Shown: positions 1 to 6,090 of the stretch, piece by piece
Layout of the letters: each line of letters begins with the position of its first letter
How positions within the stretch are numbered: position 1 is the stretch's first letter
Assembly (NCBI GenBank): GCA_021780705.1
Contig: JAJXYG010000148.1
Span: forward strand, 1 to 6,090
Length of the DNA stretch: 6,090 nt
Reading direction: 5' to 3'
Origin: Bacteroidota bacterium
GTDB lineage: Bacteria; Bacteroidota; Bacteroidia; Chitinophagales; Chitinophagaceae
Program-made: the position numbers and the translations under genes
The notes under the pieces: generated by a model
Database searches by the model: none
The model's input: the letters and a program-made list of their open reading frames with translations, nothing else
Told to the model about the DNA's origin: nothing

Positions 1-434
1 ATCTGCTGGGAGAGGCCACTTTCTTCAAAGCCCTGCATTACTATATGAATACCTGGCACGGGAAACATCCCAGCCCATATGACTTTTTCTATTGCATCAA
101 CAAAGGGTCTGGCCAGAATCTAGATTGGTTTTGGAACAAATGGTTTTTTGGTTGGTCCTACCCGGATCTTTCGATCAGGTCGGTAACACCGCAGGGATAT
201 GAAACCCTGATCACAGTGGAAAACAAAGGAGGATTGCCGCTTCCGGTACACCTAACCCTGAAAACCAGTGATTCGGTCCTGGTGGTAAAGTCCACCGCAG
301 AAGTTTGGGATCAGGGACAGCATATCCACCAGTACAGGGTAGAGGTACCCATGCACAAGATCACAGAAATTTCCCTGGGCGATTCATACATCCCGGACAA
401 GTATCCCAGTGACAACCTGTGGAAATCCCGCTGA
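1..434 (+). CDS. C-terminal fragment of an M1-family (gluzincin) aminopeptidase, 5' end outside the window
   Basis: The frame is open from base 3, so the ATG at 45 is internal and not the start; about 143 residues are visible before the TGA at 432-434. The fragment reads like the end of Bacteroidota M1 metallo-aminopeptidases. It has a helical stretch (ATFFKALHYYMNTWHGKHP) followed by YDFFYCINKGSGQNLDWFW and NKWFFGWSYPDLSI, the usual F..-N...G.-L.WFW..WF pattern. An Ig-like beta-rich tail follows (ITVENKGGLPLPVHLTL) and the protein closes with the typical D..IPD..PSDNLW ending. Such enzymes remove N-terminal residues from peptides and are often exported in this phylum. The zinc site (HEXXH...E) and catalytic Tyr lie upstream of the window, so activity cannot be judged here. 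The gene converges on the minus-strand orphan gene with only 6 bases between stop codons. The family call is from pattern memory; a non-catalytic M1 relative is possible. Confidence 0.82.
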   Translation, partial: LLGEATFFKALHYYMNTWHGKHPSPYDFFYCINKGSGQNLDWFWNKWFFGWSYPDLSIRSVTPQGYETLITVENKGGLPLPVHLTLKTSDSVLVVKSTAEVWDQGQHIHQYRVEVPMHKITEISLGDSYIPDKYPSDNLWKSR

Positions 435-440
435 AGGGGG

Positions 441-956
441 TTAGATTCCGCTCACCAGCTGGATTCTTTTTTCAAGCCAGCTCTTTTTAACCGGAATCAC
501 CCAGTTGGTCAGAAGTTCCTTTCGGGTCAGGATCGTATTATTGAAATACAGGGTATTGGGGGTGACCAGCCCGGATTCAATAGAATGATTGATCAGGGAA
601 AGGGGGATGAGTTGCACTCTTTCGTTGATGATGAACGCCAGCATTTGCCGGTCAAATAGATCCACTTTAAATTCTTTTTCGAGTTCCTTGATCATTCTCA
701 CTGAGGAATCAGTGCTGCAGCCACTTACCCCGGTGGCGGTTTCATCAGCCATCAGCAGAATAAACTGACCAAATAGCAAGTCTCCAAATCCCTTGACCTG
801 GGCACCGTGGCTCTTCCAACTGCTTGCAAAATCCGCCAGTTTCTTTTTGATCACCTGTATTTCAGCGGGTTCAAAAACCCGGCTGCTCTGGTAGATCCAG
901 ACCCGGGAGTTGATATCAAAATCGGGGGGCAGTATTTCCTGAAAATTGATTTGCAT
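441..956 (-). CDS. Conserved Bacteroidota protein of unknown function (family often mislabelled 'ABC transporter ATPase')
   Basis: The product is 171 residues from the ATG at 956. An in-frame TTG at 971 would add MYFCS, but ATG is preferred because the conserved part begins near residue 17 (SRVWIYQSSR). The protein is soluble, with no signal peptide or membrane helix. From memory it matches a small Bacteroidota family with the conserved blocks SRVWIYQSSR (17-26), LFGQFILLMADE (61-72), GVSGCSTDSSVR (76-87), LFDRQMLAF (100-108), TLYFNN (135-140) and PVKKSWLEKR (155-164). Relatives are frequently annotated as ABC transporter ATPases, but there is no Walker A (GxxxxGKS/T), signature or Walker B motif, so that label is unsupported. 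The function is unknown. The gene lies 66 bases downstream of the desaturase on the same strand and may share its transcript. It ends 6 bases from the converging peptidase gene. No Shine-Dalgarno sequence is seen. Confidence 0.85.
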   Translation of the reverse strand: MQINFQEILPPDFDINSRVWIYQSSRVFEPAEIQVIKKKLADFASSWKSHGAQVKGFGDLLFGQFILLMADETATGVSGCSTDSSVRMIKELEKEFKVDLFDRQMLAFIINERVQLIPLSLINHSIESGLVTPNTLYFNNTILTRKELLTNWVIPVKKSWLEKRIQLVSGI

Positions 957-1022
957 ACTGCAAAAATACAAAGGAAAATACTTAGAGAGGAATGTTCCGG
1001 ATTTTTACAAAACTATTGACAT

Positions 1023-2093
1023 CTAGGATGCCTGTCCAAGTCTTTTCAAATAGGCTACATGGGAGATAATGGCCATTCTCATATTGGGAAATTCAATATA
1101 GGCTATCCCGAATTCCTGGCAGGTCCGGCGGATGATCTTGCTGATTGCCGGATAATGAATATGGGAAACCCTGGGGAACAAATGGTGTTCTATCTGGAAA
1201 TTTAACCCGCCCACCAGCCAGGAAATCAATTTATTTCCGGTAGCGAAGTTGGCCGTGGTGGAAAGTTGATGAAGGGCCCATTCATTTTCAATCTTGCCGG
1301 AGCGTTCGTCAGGCATGGGGAATTGTGTTTCCTGGACCGTATGGGCCAGCTGAAAGACGATACTGATGACAAACCCGGTTACCATGGTGGTGATCAGGAA
1401 CCCGACCAGCCATTTGGTAAAACCCAGCAACCAGATCGGCAGCGCCACAAACATAAAGGCATATCCTGCCTTGGCAGCCCAAAAGGAGATGTGTTCCTTC
1501 AGGGTCATCTTGCGCAGGGGAACCGGCCCGATTTTCCCGGTAAAATATTTGGTATAATCGGTCAGGAAGACCCAGATCAGGTGCAGAAAGCTATATAAAA
1601 ACCAGAAATAGTAATGTTGAAATTTATGAAACTTGAGTTTTTTCTGGGTGAGTGCAAACCGCATCCAGGGACTGCCTTCGATGTCATCATCAATGCCGTC
1701 AATATTGGTATAGGTATGATGAATAATATTGTGCTTCATGTTCCACATAATTCCGCTTGCTCCCAGGAAGTTGAGTGAGAAGCCGGCCATCTTGTTCAGA
1801 AGCTTGCTGTTGGAGAAACTGCCGTGCGCGCCATCGTGCATGACATTAAAACCAATGGCGGCGGTGATACCACCCAGGAGCACACATTCCGGAATGGCCA
1901 TCCAGACGGCGGGGGTGAAAAAAACCAGGTGTACATAAAGGGTCAGGTACCCCAGAAACAAAAAGATAGCCTTGACCAGCAGGGCCGTATTGCCGGTCAT
2001 CGGCTTTTTCCGGTCAATAAAATACTGGGTGACCCTCTTTTTAATCTCATTGTGAAAATCGCCCTTGCCCTGAATGAATTTTGGATTTGCCAT
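1023..2093 (-). CDS. Membrane fatty-acid (acyl-CoA/acyl-lipid) desaturase, front-end type histidine boxes, no cytochrome b5 domain
   Basis: This is a 356-residue di-iron membrane desaturase (FA_desaturase superfamily) that would introduce a cis double bond into a fatty acyl chain at the cytoplasmic membrane using O2 and electrons from a ferredoxin-like donor. All three histidine boxes are intact: HDGAH at 86-90, HNIIHH at 121-126 and QIEHH at 300-304. Gln in place of the first His of box 3 is the mark of the front-end (delta-5/6, 'linoleoyl-CoA desaturase-like') branch. Further His residues sit at 251 (AHTVQ) and 275. Hydrophobic segments at about 38-60, 65-82, 160-178, 204-222 and 225-250 fit the usual four-helix topology. 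Unlike eukaryotic front-end enzymes it has no N-terminal cytochrome b5 (no HPGG), as is usual for bacterial members. Start is the ATG at 2093; stop is TAG. It lies 38 bases downstream of bshB1 with an AT-rich spacer and no recognisable promoter, so cotranscription is likely. Regiospecificity cannot be read from sequence. Confidence 0.93.
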   Translation of the reverse strand: MANPKFIQGKGDFHNEIKKRVTQYFIDRKKPMTGNTALLVKAIFLFLGYLTLYVHLVFFTPAVWMAIPECVLLGGITAAIGFNVMHDGAHGSFSNSKLLNKMAGFSLNFLGASGIMWNMKHNIIHHTYTNIDGIDDDIEGSPWMRFALTQKKLKFHKFQHYYFWFLYSFLHLIWVFLTDYTKYFTGKIGPVPLRKMTLKEHISFWAAKAGYAFMFVALPIWLLGFTKWLVGFLITTMVTGFVISIVFQLAHTVQETQFPMPDERSGKIENEWALHQLSTTANFATGNKLISWLVGGLNFQIEHHLFPRVSHIHYPAISKIIRRTCQEFGIAYIEFPNMRMAIISHVAYLKRLGQAS

Positions 2094-2131
2094 TAATATT
2101 TTTGAATAAGTTTATTATTTAATTTGTTGGT

Positions 2132-2869
2132 TTATCCCTGTTGAGGGATAAGAGGATCGAAATTCTTGAGTCCAATCATCTTTTTGGTAATAAAACCTTC
2201 AGCAAAAGGTACGCCAATCATCTTGCCAAACATTTTTGCCCGATGCGTAATGCTTTCCAGGAATTCGGGAGAAGAAATGTACGTCTGAGGGCCGTCATCC
2301 ACATGGTCGGGATGATAAAACTGGGTGCCGAATGCCCGTATGGATTCTACCTTTTTATCAAAATACGCCGAGACGTCAATCACAAAATCCGGGTTATGAT
2401 AGGTATCCTGGATGTAATGAAAAATGTGCTCCGGTCTCCAGGGGTCCTGTAATTTGCCTGTGGTGTCCCGGGTTTCAATTTTAATCAATCCCGAAAGAAA
2501 AGCCGCAGTCTGGACCAGTGCAGCCGCTCTTCCGTGGTCGGGGTGCCGATCCTCCGGAGAATTGCAAAGGATTACATGAGGCTGGTATTTCCTGAGGACC
2601 TGGATGATCTTCCTTTGATTGATTTCATCATCTTTAAAAAAACCATCTGGCATTTCCAGATTTTCCCTCAACTCCACTCCCAGGATCCTGGCGGAGTCAG
2701 CTGCTTCCTTTTCCCGGGAGGCGGCGGTTCCCCTTGTGCCCAGTTCACCCCGGGTGAGGTCAATGATCCCGATCTTCTTCCCGTTATTTTTTTCCACCAA
2801 CAGCGTACCTGCACAGCTTAATTCCACGTCGTCTGGATGTACTCCAAAGGCCAGTAAGTCTAATCGCAT
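2132..2869 (-). CDS. bshB1: BshB1: N-acetylglucosaminyl-malate deacetylase of bacillithiol biosynthesis (PIG-L/LmbE family)
   Basis: The product is 245 residues, the usual BshB1 length. The family's zinc-dependent deacetylase removes the acetyl group from N-acetylglucosaminyl-malate to give glucosaminyl-malate, the second step of bacillithiol synthesis; BshA makes the substrate and BshC adds cysteine. The sequence opens with AFGVHPDDVEL. Expected zinc ligands are H11 and D14 with H112 of the second motif HPDH (109-112), and D13 is the expected general base. The BshB1-type motif TRGELGTRGT (39-48), the CNSPEDRHPDH block (102-112) and a C-terminal PFAEGF (221-226) separate it from generic LmbE proteins. 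No signal peptide, so cytoplasmic. Start ATG at 2869 puts HPDD at the normal distance from the N-terminus. bshA and bshC are not in the window. A good -7 promoter element lies about 48 bases upstream. A generic PIG-L deacetylase is the main alternative, but less likely. Confidence 0.93.
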   Translation of the reverse strand: MRLDLLAFGVHPDDVELSCAGTLLVEKNNGKKIGIIDLTRGELGTRGTAASREKEAADSARILGVELRENLEMPDGFFKDDEINQRKIIQVLRKYQPHVILCNSPEDRHPDHGRAAALVQTAAFLSGLIKIETRDTTGKLQDPWRPEHIFHYIQDTYHNPDFVIDVSAYFDKKVESIRAFGTQFYHPDHVDDGPQTYISSPEFLESITHRAKMFGKMIGVPFAEGFITKKMIGLKNFDPLIPQQG

Positions 2870-2916
2870 TTTTTAACAGTTATAAATCCAAACGAAACTT
2901 CAGGAAAAAATTTTTG

Positions 2917-2924
2917 CAAAGGTA
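2917..2924 (-). promoter_or_regulatory. Probable Bacteroidota -7 promoter element (TACCTTTG) upstream of bshB1
   Basis: On the minus strand this reads TACCTTTG followed by C, an exact match to the TAnnTTTG -7 consensus of the Bacteroidota primary sigma factor. Transcription would begin a few bases downstream, leaving a 5' leader of roughly 40 bases before the bshB1 ATG at 2869. A clear TTTG -33 element at 19-21 bases upstream is not present (the region there reads CAATCC), so support rests on the -7 box and its position. This would be the promoter for bshB1, and plausibly for the desaturase and orphan genes after it. Confidence 0.5.
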
Positions 2925-2927
2925 ATC

Positions 2928-2963
2928 AAAAAAAGATGATATCCGGATTGTATAAAGTCCGGA
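2928..2963 (-). terminator. Weak possible terminator after the DUF4294 gene
   Basis: Two copies of the self-complementary hexamer TCCGGA (2942-2947 and 2958-2963) can form a 6-bp stem with a 10-base loop. On the minus strand this is followed, after 7 bases (2935-2941), by a run of seven T residues (2928-2934). It lies 50-85 bases beyond the DUF4294 stop at 3013. The stem is short and the T-run is set back from it, which is not canonical, so this is only a candidate for the end of the ccmF/DUF4294 transcript. Confidence 0.22.
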
Positions 2964-3012
2964 AAAATGGCGGGAGAAATCGAACTTTTTTTTGCGCAGG
3001 ATAACTGTAAAA

Positions 3013-3642
3013 TTACCCTGAATATCCATACATCCGCTGCACCTCTCTGACTATAGATTCCATTTGGGCGTCCTGTCCTTTGGGGTCGTAGGGTTGCTTC
3101 AGGTCGCTTCCGAACAGGAATGCCACCGTCTGCCAGAATCTTGCGGAAAATCCTCCTTTGAACTCTTTTAAGATATCATAGCAATTGGTACCTCCGGTTT
3201 GGCGGTTGATCAGTTTCATCAGGACTTTGCCCTGGTATACTGAAAGATTCATCAGCGGGTCTGCAAATTCCTTTCTAAGCGTCTTTTCCTGGCTATTGAT
3301 ATAGCGGGTAATATATCGTTTGTCTTTGCTGCCGGAAATATGCCTTTCAATATCATTGAAGACGATCCCCGCCCTCACTGCATAAGGATAGGTGATGTAG
3401 ACGGCATTGCGAAGCCTGTCCCATTGGCGGCGGCTGCTGCCGAGGTAGCGGTACTTTCCCCACACATAAATTCCCGGAAGTGTCTGGGCTTCTATGGTAT
3501 CTCCTTCATAGACTACTGCAGGGGTAATAATGGTATCATTCACCCCGTACCTGGATTGCGCCTGGGTAGAGCGTGTGGGAGCCAGGGACATCAACAACCC
3601 GAGCGCCACAAACAAGGTGATATGGTTACAGAAGGCACGCAT
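3013..3642 (-). CDS. Exported DUF4294 domain protein, function unknown
   Basis: The product is 209 residues from the ATG at 3642; a GTG at 3648 would add only Met-Val. The N-terminus (MRAFCNHITLFVALGLLMSLAP) is a signal peptide, with probable cleavage near STQAQS at about residues 26-30, so it is expected in the periplasm or outer envelope. The mature part matches the Bacteroidota-specific DUF4294 family as I remember it: KYRYLGSSRRQWDRLRNAV, then YPYAVRAG, a charged helical middle (EKTLRKEFADPLMNL), and the strongly conserved run YQGKVLMKLINRQTG, KEFKGGFSARFWQTVAFLFG and DLKQPYDPKGQD. No catalytic motif is evident and the family's function is unknown to me. It follows ccmF on the same strand after 65 bases with no convincing promoter between, so cotranscription with ccmF is plausible. 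The single Cys in the mature protein (NCYDI) is not in a CXXCH heme site. Confidence 0.87.
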   Translation of the reverse strand: MRAFCNHITLFVALGLLMSLAPTRSTQAQSRYGVNDTIITPAVVYEGDTIEAQTLPGIYVWGKYRYLGSSRRQWDRLRNAVYITYPYAVRAGIVFNDIERHISGSKDKRYITRYINSQEKTLRKEFADPLMNLSVYQGKVLMKLINRQTGGTNCYDILKEFKGGFSARFWQTVAFLFGSDLKQPYDPKGQDAQMESIVREVQRMYGYSG

Positions 3643-3707
3643 TACCACTGTAAATTTATTGATTTAGCCCGTCTTTACCATGAATTTTAGCCAAAAAAAG
3701 GTCAAAC

Positions 3708-6090
3708 CTAGGAAGGGTGAGCTATCAGGAACATGTAGAACAGTCCTGAAAGGACCAGCAGCACTGCCAAGGCCGTCACAAATCTGGAAGCCTTCGTGCG
3801 ATAGGCAATTGAAATCACGAACCCGCCTGCCATAATGACCAGACCGGCCCAAACCAGATTGATATAAGGGAATACATAGGCCTTCAACGTGATGAAATCC
3901 AGGGGCGCTTTGGATTCCTTGAACCCGATCTTGAATTTGTTTTTTCCTCCGATTCCTGCCAAATTGAACGTCAGGTCCTGGCCAGTAAGGGTATCATCCA
4001 GCATCTCCAGCTGGCCATCATGGATGGCGAGTCCGGGATAGGCCTTTATGAAAATGTTGTTTTTATCATATACACTGATGACCGCACCCAGGGCCGTATC
4101 GCCCGCTGAAAAGTGAAACCTGCTGTTGTTCGGGTCTCTTTGCATACTGTCCAGGATAAAATACCCATTGGAATAATATACCGTATCAAGGAGTGCCATA
4201 TCATGATAATGGAAGGTCGCCGTATCACTGGCTGTGTTCCTCACCGAAATTGTGGAGATGTAGGTGAATACGTCATGGGTGAAGTAGTGCTTGGTACCCG
4301 GGTTGGAACTCAGGTTGTTGTCCTTCATCAGGTAAGCGTCAGGTGACAGAATAAAACTCTCTTCCACCTTTCCGGTAGCACTGTCGGTCTTCTGAAACCG
4401 CAGGTTGTAGAAAGTCCGGTTCTTTTCCTTGGCTGCAGAATCATTGAGATAGGTGACCACATAAGGGCCCATCTGGGTGGGTACGTGCTTCAGAAGGGTA
4501 AGGTTCTCCATCGGATCCTCAGGGCTTTTCCCGGTAGGATCCTTGTCCATCGGAATAAGCAGTCCGGTCTTGCTATTGTCACTGATCACCGTTTTGTTGC
4601 CGGAAGAAATCAGCATTCCGGTAAGCAGGAGTGCAAATCCAAAATGGGCGATGGCCGCTCCTCCCGCCTTCAGTTTACCTTTCAGTACACTTTGGAGATA
4701 GGTGGCATTGGCAATTACCGAAAATATGGAGGCAAACAGTGCCATATAAACAGCGATGAGGAAGCCGGGGCCTTTTTTGGTGTATTCAATCGGGTAAAAG
4801 ATCAGCATCAGGACCAAAGCCACCACAGAGGCAATCAGGGGGAAACTCAGTTTCTTCATCAGGTATTTGGTATCCGTCTGTTTGTATTTGAGAAACTGGG
4901 AGAGCCCTGTCAATAGCCCGAGGATAAATGCCACCAGTACCAGTACCTTGTTGTAGGCAAATTCCCTGTCCTGCGGATCGGCATAATGGGTTCCAAAAAC
5001 CTTGTTATAGACCGGAAGAGAGGTAATGGAAATAATAAATACGGCCGACAAAAACAGGATAAGTGAACCGATGAACATCCAGAATTCCCGTGAAGAGAGA
5101 TTTTCCTCCTTCTGAATGGTGGGTATCTTCCGGTAATTTTTTCCATAAAGAATCAGCATCGGCAGGGGAATAAAGAGCACATATATGCCAATCAGCACAT
5201 TCATCGCCAGTCCGGATTCGGTGAAAGAATGTACGGAGGAATCCCCCAGGATCCCGGTCCGGGTAAGGAAGGTGGAATACAGGACAAACAGATAACTCAA
5301 AATGGTAAAGAAGAACGCAGCACGAAGGGCATTGCCGGTAGATTTGTATATGGCCATGCAGTGCAAGGCACAAATCATGATCAGCCAGGGAACCAGGGAC
5401 GCATTTTCTACCGGATCCCAGGCCCAGTATCCTCCAAAAGACAGCGATTCATAAGCCCATTTACCTCCCATCATGATACCCACACCCAGAACCAGCCCGC
5501 TGAACAGGGCCCAGGAAAGGGCAGGCTTGACCCAACTCCCATAGTCTTTGGACTGCAGGGATGAAAAGGCAAATCCCAGCGGGACGATGGTGCTGGCAAA
5601 TCCCAAAAACAGCATGGGGGGATGAATGACCATCCAGTAGTTTCTGAGCAACACATTCAGGCCGATTCCATCCCGGATGAAATCCAGGTAATTGGGCTGG
5701 CTGAAAATAGGGCCGCTGAGCTCGTTTCGGGTAAGAGAAAACGGGCTGCTCCCAATCTGTACATTGAACACATATACTCCAATAATCATCAATACCAGGA
5801 GTATCTGGGCTACACTGATGATGCCCAGAATGGGGGCTTCCCTTTTTTTGGCTCTGAAAATTAATATGATACCCAGTACTGAATGCCACAAGGACCAGAG
5901 CAGGAAGCTGCCTTCCTGTCCTTCCCAAATGCAGGCCAGGAGGTATTTGGGTTCCAGCTCCTTAGAGGCATGCTTATAGGCATAGATATATTCGAAATAA
6001 TGATGGGAACAGATGTAATAGATGGTGAAAAAAACAGTGAAAAGCGAAACCGCCTGGATGATAAACGCCCCCCGGGCAAAAACTACCCAT
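3708..6090 (-). CDS. ccmF: CcmF/CcsA-type cytochrome c heme lyase, N-terminus outside the window
   Basis: The frame stays open to base 6089, giving 793 visible residues (numbered from there). The TTG at 5891 and later Met codons are internal, because conserved CcmF sequence precedes them (WEGQEGSFLLW, 55-65). CcmF belongs to the heme-handling protein superfamily and, in system I maturation, passes heme from holo-CcmE to apocytochrome c CXXCH sites in the periplasm. About 15 membrane helices are visible. The heme-binding WWD-type segment is SFGGYWAWDPVENASLVPWL (217-236). All four expected heme-ligand histidines are present: H156 (HPP), H243 (CALHC), H287 (SSVHSF) and H482 (AIAHFGFA), matching E. 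coli H173, H261, H303 and H491 with a near-constant offset, so only about 20 N-terminal residues seem to be missing. A periplasmic domain of about 240 residues (497-738) precedes the last two helices, larger than in E. coli. Stop is TAG. Other ccm genes probably lie to the right, outside the window. Confidence 0.93.
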   Translation of the reverse strand, partial: WVVFARGAFIIQAVSLFTVFFTIYYICSHHYFEYIYAYKHASKELEPKYLLACIWEGQEGSFLLWSLWHSVLGIILIFRAKKREAPILGIISVAQILLVLMIIGVYVFNVQIGSSPFSLTRNELSGPIFSQPNYLDFIRDGIGLNVLLRNYWMVIHPPMLFLGFASTIVPLGFAFSSLQSKDYGSWVKPALSWALFSGLVLGVGIMMGGKWAYESLSFGGYWAWDPVENASLVPWLIMICALHCMAIYKSTGNALRAAFFFTILSYLFVLYSTFLTRTGILGDSSVHSFTESGLAMNVLIGIYVLFIPLPMLILYGKNYRKIPTIQKEENLSSREFWMFIGSLILFLSAVFIISITSLPVYNKVFGTHYADPQDREFAYNKVLVLVAFILGLLTGLSQFLKYKQTDTKYLMKKLSFPLIASVVALVLMLIFYPIEYTKKGPGFLIAVYMALFASIFSVIANATYLQSVLKGKLKAGGAAIAHFGFALLLTGMLISSGNKTVISDNSKTGLLIPMDKDPTGKSPEDPMENLTLLKHVPTQMGPYVVTYLNDSAAKEKNRTFYNLRFQKTDSATGKVEESFILSPDAYLMKDNNLSSNPGTKHYFTHDVFTYISTISVRNTASDTATFHYHDMALLDTVYYSNGYFILDSMQRDPNNSRFHFSAGDTALGAVISVYDKNNIFIKAYPGLAIHDGQLEMLDDTLTGQDLTFNLAGIGGKNKFKIGFKESKAPLDFITLKAYVFPYINLVWAGLVIMAGGFVISIAYRTKASRFVTALAVLLVLSGLFYMFLIAHPS

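Noticed and set aside
957..971. TTG at 971 as the start of the orphan gene, and the TATTTTTG at 960-967 (minus strand) as its own -7 promoter box
   Set aside because: The ATG at 956 fits better. The TAnnTTTG match is only about 4 bases from that ATG and has no TTTG -33 partner at proper spacing, so transcription from it would be essentially leaderless; chance in AT-rich sequence is more likely.
1266..1598. A 110-codon + strand open frame opposite the desaturase
   Set aside because: It is antisense to conserved desaturase sequence including the region before the third histidine box, and it has no recognisable protein features.
3643..3707. Short inverted repeat AGGT-TTG-ACCT plus T-run (minus strand, at the ccmF stop) as a terminator, and GTAAA/TTTAC as a leader hairpin
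   Set aside because: The first stem is only 4 bp and overlaps the stop codon; the second is 5 bp with a loop of about 20 bases. Neither is stable enough to call.
4485..4916. A 143-codon + strand open frame opposite ccmF
   Set aside because: It lies wholly antisense to well-conserved heme lyase sequence and its translation (many charged and low-complexity stretches) resembles no family.
3708..5891. Start of the heme lyase at the TTG at 5891
   Set aside because: The frame continues open to 6089 and encodes a conserved CcmF block with a first membrane helix and WEGQEGSFLLW, so the true start is beyond the window.
5461..5928. A 155-codon minus-strand open frame overlapping ccmF in another frame
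   Set aside because: It is His/Pro/Gly/Cys-rich out-of-frame translation of the conserved HPP and WWD regions; the in-frame reading has the CcmF motifs, so this is a shadow and not a frameshifted gene.
1..6090. Search for CRISPR repeats, tRNA-like folds, transposase genes, terminal inverted repeats, or toxin-antitoxin pairs
   Set aside because: No repeated units, mobile-element proteins or RNA-gene patterns were seen by eye; nearly all bases are accounted for by six conserved coding regions.

Overview
The window looks like chromosomal DNA from a member of the Bacteroidota, probably of the Chitinophagia/Sphingobacteriia/Saprospiria type. The reasons are the protein families present (a DUF4294 secreted protein, a small orphan family usually mislabelled 'ABC transporter ATPase', BshB1, and a long CcmF-type heme lyase), starts that mostly lack Shine-Dalgarno sequences, and a TAnnTTTG-type -7 promoter element. 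The genus cannot be fixed from this sequence. It is gene-dense, and no gap between genes exceeds about 145 bases. I see no mobile element, CRISPR array, tRNA, rRNA or phage-like segment.

Layout, left to right. The 3' end of an M1-family aminopeptidase gene enters on the + strand and stops at 434. Six bases later the first of five minus-strand genes ends. Read in their own direction (right to left) these are: a CcmF/CcsA-type cytochrome c heme lyase that runs off the right edge (6090 to 3708); a secreted DUF4294 protein (3642 to 3013); the bacillithiol-biosynthesis deacetylase bshB1 (2869 to 2132); a three-histidine-box membrane fatty-acid desaturase (2093 to 1023); and a conserved Bacteroidota protein of unknown function (956 to 441).

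The minus-strand genes probably form two transcription units. The 143-base gap upstream of bshB1 holds a good -7 promoter element (TACCTTTG on the minus strand) and, just before it, a weak hairpin plus T-run that could end the ccmF/DUF4294 transcript. bshB1, the desaturase and the orphan gene are separated by only 38 and 66 bases and could share that promoter. The themes are envelope and redox upkeep (heme attachment to periplasmic cytochromes, a low-molecular-weight thiol, lipid desaturation), but a direct functional link between the genes is inference only.

No clearly new multi-gene system is visible. The most unexplained parts are the orphan family with its invariant-looking GVSGCSTDSSVR stretch, the secreted DUF4294 protein next to ccmF, and the unusually long periplasmic domain of the CcmF homologue.
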